DNA of 9,507 bases from SAR202 cluster bacterium (lineage in GTDB: Bacteria; Chloroflexota; Dehalococcoidia; UBA3495), in the NCBI GenBank assembly GCA_002401285.1, contig NVSQ01000024.1, positions 24,810 through 34,316 on the forward strand, in the 5' to 3' direction. The notes beneath the pieces were generated by a model. It saw only the letters and a program-made list of their open reading frames with translations, searched no databases and was not told the DNA's origin. The translations under genes and the position numbers were made by a program. Shown one piece after another: positions 5,489 through 9,507 of this stretch; the stretch's first letter is position 1, and every line of letters starts with the position of its first letter.

Positions 5489-6157
5489 ATGAGTTTTTCC
5501 GAAGACATTGAACGGACGGCGTTGCCGGTGCGGCAGGCCATTTTGGCGCATCCGTTTATCACCGGCGTGGGGGGCGGCACGCTGCCGGTGGACAGGTTCA
5601 AGTATTTCATAATGCAAGACTATGTTTACCTGATCGACTATAGCCGGGTGCTCGCTTTGGCTTCCGCCAGGGCGCCGGACCTGGAATCAATGAGCTGGTT
5701 CGCCAGATTGCTGGACGAGATCCTCAATACAGAGATGGAGTTGCATCGAAGCTACTGCGGCGAATTTGGCATCACGAGGGCAGAGCTGGAGGCGACCAGT
5801 CCCGCACCCACCACACTCGGGTATACCAGCTATCTGTTGACGGTGGCCTACCAGGGGTCTTTCTCTGAACTGGTTGCGTCTTTGTTGCCCTGCCAGTGGG
5901 GCTACTGGGAGATGGGTGACCACCTTGCCCGCCAAGGTCGGCCTGAGGGCGCGCCGCTTTATTCACGATGGATCGATATGTACGCTTCCGAGGAGTACGC
6001 CCAGCTGGCCCAAACGACGCGGGATCTGGCCGACCGGCTGGGACAAGAAGCCGGCCCTGGCGAACTGGCTGCCATGGGTAAAGCTTACCTAACCAGCCTT
6101 CGGTTTGAGCACCGGTTTTGGGAAATGGCCTACACGCTGGAGGATTGGGGAGCCTAG
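5489..6157 (+). CDS. tenA: TenA/thiaminase II family protein
   Basis: A 222-aa cytoplasmic enzyme of the TenA family, which hydrolyses amino-HMP (a breakdown product of thiamine) to HMP, salvaging the pyrimidine half of vitamin B1. The chain matches the well-known family layout from start to end: 'HPFITGVGGGTLPVDRFKYF' (21-40), D44 and Y47 in 'QDYVYL', Y112, the catalytic C135 in 'LLPCQWGYWEMG', Y139 and E207 in 'FEHRFWEMAY'. These correspond in number as well as in type to the active-site residues known from the Bacillus enzyme, so an active C-type TenA is expected. The ATG at 5489 follows GGAG with 7-nt spacing. It stands alone behind its own promoter; no other thiamine gene (thiD, thiE, thiM) lies nearby, and no TPP riboswitch was recognised. 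A role other than thiamine salvage is possible but less likely. Confidence 0.93.
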   Translation: MSFSEDIERTALPVRQAILAHPFITGVGGGTLPVDRFKYFIMQDYVYLIDYSRVLALASARAPDLESMSWFARLLDEILNTEMELHRSYCGEFGITRAELEATSPAPTTLGYTSYLLTVAYQGSFSELVASLLPCQWGYWEMGDHLARQGRPEGAPLYSRWIDMYASEEYAQLAQTTRDLADRLGQEAGPGELAAMGKAYLTSLRFEHRFWEMAYTLEDWGA

Positions 6158-6172
6158 GGCACGTCGTCCCCA

Positions 6173-6335
6173 CCCTGTCATTCCGACCGGAGGGAGGAAT
6201 CTCGGGATGTGAGGAGCAGGCCCACTCCAGATTTCTCGTCGCTCCACTTCTCGAAATGACAGGCTATGGCCTTTACCTGGATTGACAGGCTGTAGCTTTT
6301 ACTTGAAATGACAGGGTGACGCTTTAACCCTGTCA
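6173..6335. repeat. REP/MITE-like palindromic element with three 26-bp tandem units
   Basis: The tenA/methyltransferase convergent gap is filled by repeats. CCCTGTCATT at 6173-6182 is inverted at 6307-6316 (AATGACAGGG). The left half (6176-6263) is an imperfect hairpin of the 'GTCATTCCGA...GGAATCT' type that is common in many bacterial genomes. It runs into three units starting with TGACAGG at 6257, 6283 and 6309, an exact 26-bp period; the first two differ at about 6 of 26 positions. The last unit ends in a perfect 8-bp hairpin (TGACAGGG 6309-6316, CCCTGTCA 6328-6335). There is no coding capacity; it may act as a bidirectional terminator. Confidence 0.7.
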
Positions 6336-6353
6336 GTGCAAAGGTCCGGATCG

Positions 6354-7151
6354 CTATACTTTGACGGCCCGGAAAACCAAGCAAGGCCACGAGAAATCGA
6401 TATCGCCGTTTGAAGGTTGGATCTGAAACGCTTCCCTAGCGCCGGCGGGCGCTTGGAGAAAGTCATTACGCAGGGCGGTGGCCTCGGGTTCTGGTACGAC
6501 GGTGCGGGCAACCCACTCGTTAAATCTCAAGAAGACGCGAGCGTCTTCCTGCCGCTCCACTTTCAGGCCCCGGTCAGCCAGCATGGCGTTAATCTCGGAT
6601 ATCTTCCTGTTCCTGACGTGACTGAAGTCCCGCCGCAGCTCGATGTCGTTCATCCAACGGTCCACTTCGTCGTCTTCGGGGCAGACGCTGTCCGCCATCA
6701 CAAAGACGCCTCCCGTTTTTAAAACCCGGCGCACTTCGTCGAAGGCCCGGTTCAGGTCGCTGAAGTGGTGCCCGGCCACCCGGCTGGTCACCAGGTCCAG
6801 GCTGTCACCGGCAAACGGCAATGACTCGGCTACATTCCGGCTCAAGCCTAGATTCTCCAACCCGCGTTCCTGGCCCAAGCGCCTGGTTTGCTCCAACATG
6901 GGCCGAGTTGGGTCGGTGGCCACCACGCGGTCAGACAATTGAGTCATGGCGAAAGCGGTGAACCCGGCTCCCGTCCCCAAGTCCGCGGCCCAACCGTACG
7001 CTTTATCGTCGGACCGTGCGGCCAACTTTTGCAATACGTCCAAACTATCGTCGCGGACATGCACCTGACTAGTTGCGTAGACCCCAGCTTGGGGACCGAA
7101 CATTCTTTGGGCATTGCCAGACCCCGTTGTATTCCCATCGTTTTGGACCAT
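6354..7151 (-). CDS. Class I SAM-dependent methyltransferase (UbiE/MenG-like)
   Basis: A 265-aa soluble methyltransferase that would move a methyl group from S-adenosylmethionine to an unknown small molecule. Seen: N-terminal 'MFGPQAGVYATSQVH' (17-31), typical of UbiE-like enzymes; motif I DLGTGAG (57-63); the acidic end of strand 2, D80; 'AESLPFAGDSLDLVTSRVAGHHF' region with the post-I motif (108-130, split here only by position) and 'EVRRVLKTGGVFVMAD' (139-154). The C-terminal third, about 165-265, is the substrate-recognition part and is not recognisable. The ATG at 7151 has GGAGG 14 nt upstream, rather far, so a later start is possible, but M17 lacks any ribosome-binding site. It follows the kinase gene by 98 bp on the same strand and has a possible promoter of its own. 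Substrate unknown. Confidence 0.88.
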   Translation of the reverse strand: MVQNDGNTTGSGNAQRMFGPQAGVYATSQVHVRDDSLDVLQKLAARSDDKAYGWAADLGTGAGFTAFAMTQLSDRVVATDPTRPMLEQTRRLGQERGLENLGLSRNVAESLPFAGDSLDLVTSRVAGHHFSDLNRAFDEVRRVLKTGGVFVMADSVCPEDDEVDRWMNDIELRRDFSHVRNRKISEINAMLADRGLKVERQEDARVFLRFNEWVARTVVPEPEATALRNDFLQAPAGAREAFQIQPSNGDIDFSWPCLVFRAVKV

Positions 7152-7213
7152 AAGAAAACCGGTGACCTCCGGAGATTATTCGATCAGGAATCGGTGGATT
7201 CGGGAGTCGTCAT

Positions 7214-7242
7214 ATTATCGGCGATGGTGGAGGGGGCCGCAA
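7214..7242 (-). promoter_or_regulatory. Possible promoter of the methyltransferase gene
   Basis: TTGCGG (7242-7237), 17-bp spacer, GATAAT (7219-7214). The -10 matches 5 of 6 consensus bases and the -35 only 3. It begins a few bases after the kinase stop codon and predicts a leader of about 55 nt. Confidence 0.4.
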
Positions 7243-7249
7243 GGTGAAA

Positions 7250-7795
7250 TCAGATGTCTTGAAGGGAGTCCAAGAACTGATCGGCGTCTCTTTGGTTGCG
7301 CAACTCAACCCGTTGCAGACAGGGAAACTCTTCCCCGTCAAAGGTGGCCCGGGTGGACCTCCGACGGTCGTGAAAAGTCTTGATTACCCACAAAATCATC
7401 GAGTCCGTGCTGAAGAACGCCCTTCTGATCGATTCCCGGTTGTCCGAGAAAATAGTCCGGCGACCGATGCTGCGGACCGTTGTTCGGGAAAATGCTCGCC
7501 AGAAGACCACGAGGAAGGAGTGATTCAGCCAGACTAGCGTGGTAGCCCGTGGCCAGACTATGTCCCGCACCATGTTATAGTTGCCGTCCACTACCCACCG
7601 GTCCGCCGCCACCGCCGTACCGACAAGCTCCCTGAATTCATCGTCTTCCCGCTCTTGCCAGTCCGGTAACCAATGAATGGCGTCCAGTTCGATGTGAGGG
7701 GTTTGCAATATGTCGGCCAACCGCCGGGCCATGGTGGTCTTGCCGGAGCAACTGGAGCCGATAATAACTACTCGTTCCATCTCAACATTTTTCAT
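7250..7795 (-). CDS. Adenylate-kinase-like P-loop kinase (FlaR/topology-modulation type)
   Basis: About 181 aa, a cytoplasmic P-loop nucleotide kinase of the family often named 'adenylate kinase-like' or 'topology modulation protein'; the real substrate of such proteins is generally unknown. Seen from the ATG at 7795: Walker A GSSCSGKT (13-20), 'HIELDAIHWLPDW' (34-46), 'VVDGNY' (68-73), 'RDIVWPRATTLVWLN' (77-91) as the Walker B-like strand, and an arginine-rich lid with 'DNRESIRRAFFSTDSMILW' (118-136). The start is uncertain: ATG 7795, ATG 7780 and TTG 7825 are all in frame and none has a good ribosome-binding site. The family usually begins only a few residues before the P-loop, which favours 7795 or 7780. 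A perfect 12-bp palindrome lies directly upstream of 7795. It precedes the methyltransferase on the same strand; no functional link is evident. Confidence 0.82.
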   Translation of the reverse strand: MKNVEMERVVIIGSSCSGKTTMARRLADILQTPHIELDAIHWLPDWQEREDDEFRELVGTAVAADRWVVDGNYNMVRDIVWPRATTLVWLNHSFLVVFWRAFSRTTVRSIGRRTIFSDNRESIRRAFFSTDSMILWVIKTFHDRRRSTRATFDGEEFPCLQRVELRNQRDADQFLDSLQDI

Positions 7796-7798
7796 CAG

Positions 7799-7810
7799 TG
7801 GGTCGACCCA
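7799..7810. promoter_or_regulatory. 12-bp perfect palindrome upstream of the kinase gene
   Basis: TGGGTCGACCCA lies directly upstream of the ATG at 7795 (a 3-nt gap) in the divergent kinase/NMT1 region. It may be an operator or a small RNA hairpin that influences initiation; a chance palindrome is possible at this GC content. Confidence 0.3.
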
Positions 7811-7872
7811 GTATTTACCAAACAAGTTCTTGGGGACCCTGGGCTAGTCTAACAGGCGCAATGGCCGTGACA

Positions 7873-7881
7873 TGGTACAAT
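7873..7881 (+). promoter_or_regulatory. Extended -10 promoter of the NMT1-type gene
   Basis: TGGTACAAT, an extended -10 element (TGn followed by TACAAT at 7876-7881), about 50 bp before the start codon at 7931. No recognisable -35 is seen at the right distance, as is usual for extended -10 promoters. Confidence 0.5.
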
Positions 7882-7930
7882 CTGCTGGCGATAGCAATGT
7901 CCGTTCAAAGGCGTAATGAGGTGCGGCGGC

Positions 7931-8818
7931 ATGAGTAAGTTTCGCATTCAACCCCACAGCCGATTGCAAGAATGGGTGGCCGAGGAAAAAGGGTATTTCA
8001 CAGAAGAAGGCTTGGACTACGAATTCGTCCACGGACGCCTGCTTGGCCCCGACGAAACCTCGCCCGTGCCCGTGGGTGGTTTGCCTGGTGGCCCGGTGGA
8101 GGTGAAAAGCGGCGCTTTTGAAAGCATGGAAGCCGGACGGGCCTGCGACGTCAGCGCCGCCTGTCACTGGGCGGTAAGTCATGCTTCGGCGCAAGGGCAC
8201 GGCCTCATGTGGGGTCACGCCTACTCTATCACCCCTTCGGGACTGTATACCGCCCCGGATAGCGGTATACGGACCGCCGCGGACTTGAAAGGCGTGGAGG
8301 TGGGCGTAGGCTACCACTCAGGCAGCCATTTCTCGACACTTCAGGCGCTGGAGAAATTTCTCAGTCCCGATGATATCAAACTGAGATTCGTCGGCGGCCC
8401 CAACGACCGGTTGTCGTTGCTGCTGGAACGGAAAATTTCGGTAGCTAACGTCTTCGGCGCGCAGCTTTACACCATGGAGCAGCAGGGATTCCGGAAAGTG
8501 GTGGACACCACGTTTATGATCGGCTTCTTATTCTCCGCCGACGCCAACATTGATGACGTGGCGGCCTACTTCAAAGCCTTGCAACGGGCGCAGTGCGACA
8601 TAGACCGTGACCCGGCGCTATACAAACATTACTTCCTGAATGAGCTGCCGGAGCGCTTCCATGACCTGGTAGATATTCAGGGATTTGGGCCAGGCGAGCG
8701 GTTAGTGTTTGAGCCATACACCAAGGAGATGTTCGACGATACGCACCGGTGGATGGCATCTTGGAAGCTCTTCCCCGACACCGGCGAGCATTCCTACGAG
8801 ACGGCGGTGGTTGCTTAA
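7931..8818 (+). CDS. NMT1/THI5-like substrate-binding-fold protein without signal peptide
   Basis: A 295-aa protein with the fold signature of NMT1-type ABC substrate-binding proteins, which bind organic ligands such as pyrimidines, sulfonates or aromatic acids. Seen: 'LQEWVAEEKGYFTEEGLDYE' (12-31), 'SGAFESMEAGRACDVSAACH' (60-79), 'GLYTAPDSGIRTAADLKGV' (104-122), 'GSHFSTLQALEKF' (131-143) and a helical C-terminal lobe. It lacks any N-terminal hydrophobic stretch or lipobox and starts right at the first strand, so it is probably cytoplasmic. No permease or ATPase gene is nearby, which argues against a normal transporter part. The Cys-rich motif of yeast THI5 (HMP-P synthase) is absent, so that activity cannot be claimed. 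The ATG at 7931 follows GAGGTG with 7-nt spacing and is preferred over the ATG at 7916. tenA is about 2 kb upstream on the same strand, which keeps a pyrimidine ligand open. Function unknown. Confidence 0.8.
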   Translation: MSKFRIQPHSRLQEWVAEEKGYFTEEGLDYEFVHGRLLGPDETSPVPVGGLPGGPVEVKSGAFESMEAGRACDVSAACHWAVSHASAQGHGLMWGHAYSITPSGLYTAPDSGIRTAADLKGVEVGVGYHSGSHFSTLQALEKFLSPDDIKLRFVGGPNDRLSLLLERKISVANVFGAQLYTMEQQGFRKVVDTTFMIGFLFSADANIDDVAAYFKALQRAQCDIDRDPALYKHYFLNELPERFHDLVDIQGFGPGERLVFEPYTKEMFDDTHRWMASWKLFPDTGEHSYETAVVA

Positions 8819-8830
8819 CGGCCGGTCATT

Positions 8831-8902
8831 TTAACGCAGAGACACAGAGGACGCTGAGACTTTAATTATCTAAGCGAAGCTCTCAGCGTCTCTGCGGTTA
8901 AC
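8831..8902. repeat. Imperfect inverted repeat between convergent genes
   Basis: Left arm from TTAACGCAGAGAC (8831-8843) to ACGCTGAGA (8851-8859), right arm TCTCAGCGT (8881-8889) to GCGGTTAAC (8894-8902), with a loop of about 21 nt. The inner 9 bp pair perfectly; the left arm has about 7 extra bases and there is one bulge. It resembles the 'CGCAGAGACGCAGAG' dispersed repeats seen in many bacterial genomes. It sits between the stops of the NMT1-type and ThuA-like genes and may terminate both transcripts. Confidence 0.7.
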
Positions 8903-8931
8903 AACTGGTCCCGAAGCGCCACGTGGGCGGC

Positions 8932-9507
8932 TTACGACGCGGTGGACCAGTTTACGCCGTTCAAGACCATCTGCTGAAACTCCGGTGACTCAAAGCTCTT
9001 ACCATCATGGCCTAGCAGCAGAGTGAAAACTTTGCCCTGGCCGTACCGGCGTGTCCAGCCAAGAGGGAAGGTCCCGCCGGGCATGTCTTTGGGCGCCCGA
9101 TCCGGACCCCAAGGATGGGTCCCGTTTTCCGTATGGCCGGTGAGGAACACGTCGTTTCCCTCGGTGATCGCCAGGCCCATGTAAAGCTCATCGTCGGTGT
9201 CGAATTCGGCGACCCCATTTACTCCAGGATGGCCGGAGTTGCTGATGTTGACGCTGAACCGGCCGTAGGGTGGATGGAAGCTGGTTCCGGAGACCCAACC
9301 GCCCCCGGTGATGTCGTGGTACTCCGGCCAACCGCTGGGCAGGCAGGTGGAGATGTGGAGACAGACAAAGCCCTTGCCAGAGCTGATGAAGTCTTTCATT
9401 CCATTCTGCTCGCTGCTCGACAAAGCCCATTCACCGAAGTCCGGTATATTCTCCCGGCGGGTATTGAACACCAGGGCGTCGTAGCTATTCAGGTCCGATG
9501 CATTGGC
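8932..9507 (-). CDS. ThuA-like domain protein, 5' end beyond the window
   Basis: The C-terminal 191 aa or so of a ThuA-like (trehalose-utilisation-type) protein, a class I glutamine-amidotransferase-like fold often found in sugar-related gene sets; its reaction is not firmly known. Seen: 'SYDALVFNTR' at the edge, 'SGKGFVCLHISTCLPSGWPEY' region with the conserved GKGF..LH, 'DITGGGW', 'HPGVNGVAEFDTDDELYMG' with the DE-Y motif, 'RYGQGKVFTLLLGHD' and the closing 'FQQMVLNGVNW'. A GTG at 9471 could be read as a start, but the frame stays open to the edge with family-like residues before it, so the gene is cut by the window. No signal peptide can be judged. It is convergent with the NMT1-type gene. 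Confidence 0.85.
   Translation of the reverse strand, partial: ANASDLNSYDALVFNTRRENIPDFGEWALSSSEQNGMKDFISSGKGFVCLHISTCLPSGWPEYHDITGGGWVSGTSFHPPYGRFSVNISNSGHPGVNGVAEFDTDDELYMGLAITEGNDVFLTGHTENGTHPWGPDRAPKDMPGGTFPLGWTRRYGQGKVFTLLLGHDGKSFESPEFQQMVLNGVNWSTAS

Noticed and set aside
6253..6335. CRISPR array, because of regular 26-bp repeats
   Set aside because: The repeats are directly adjacent without spacers, degenerate, only three in number, and no cas gene is in the window.
7931..8818. THI5-type HMP-P synthase
   Set aside because: The Cys-rich motif typical of THI5 is absent and the similarity visible is only that of the general NMT1 fold.
9469..9471. GTG as the start of the ThuA-like gene
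   Set aside because: The frame is open to the window edge and the residues before the GTG (NSYDAL) match the family, so the gene is truncated by the window.

Overview
The window (about 9.5 kb, fairly GC-rich) looks like a chromosomal segment of a Chloroflexota bacterium, probably from the Dehalococcoidia/SAR202 side of the phylum. This is inferred from the combination of a DnaD-domain primosomal protein, a zinc-finger DnaI/DnaC-type ATPase, DnaB proteins with a 'YYTEEEW...PYPKNIAEIIVAKHRNGPT' C-terminus (split here by an ellipsis), a cytoplasmic-looking NMT1-type binding protein and a ThuA-like protein. No rRNA, tRNA or clear taxonomic marker beyond L9 is present, so the assignment is moderate.

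Minus strand, 4986 down to 114: a compact replication operon, rplI - dnaB1 - dnaB2 - dnaD-like - loader ATPase. A TATAAT box precedes rplI. Gene spacing falls from 18 bp to 31 bp to a 1-nt TGATG stop/start overlap and finally to an 89-bp overlap. Three things stand out. The replicative helicase gene is duplicated in tandem. The second copy lacks the N-terminal domain but keeps the linker helix and the whole RecA motor. The helicase-loader ATPase at the end of the operon is itself internally duplicated, with two complete AAA+ modules behind one zinc finger. DnaB, a DnaD-domain protein and a DnaI-like ATPase are the parts of a helicase-loading machine of the type known in Firmicutes, so the operon as a whole may encode an asymmetric version of it.

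4987-5488: a 502-bp divergent intergenic region. It holds the rplI promoter, a possible ~80-100 nt non-coding RNA on the minus strand (8-bp closing stem, inner 7-bp hairpin, then T5), and a well-formed promoter (TTGACG-N17-TACAAT) that drives tenA through a ~160-nt leader.

5489-9507: single genes in alternating orientations. These are tenA (thiaminase II family, all key residues present), then convergent to it a SAM-dependent methyltransferase preceded by an adenylate-kinase-like P-loop kinase, then a signal-peptide-less NMT1-type binding protein on the plus strand, and finally a ThuA-like gene on the minus strand that runs off the right edge. Both convergent junctions (tenA/methyltransferase and NMT1/ThuA) are filled by imperfect inverted-repeat elements of two different families, the first carrying three degenerate 26-bp tandem units. 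No transposase, integrase or CRISPR array is visible.
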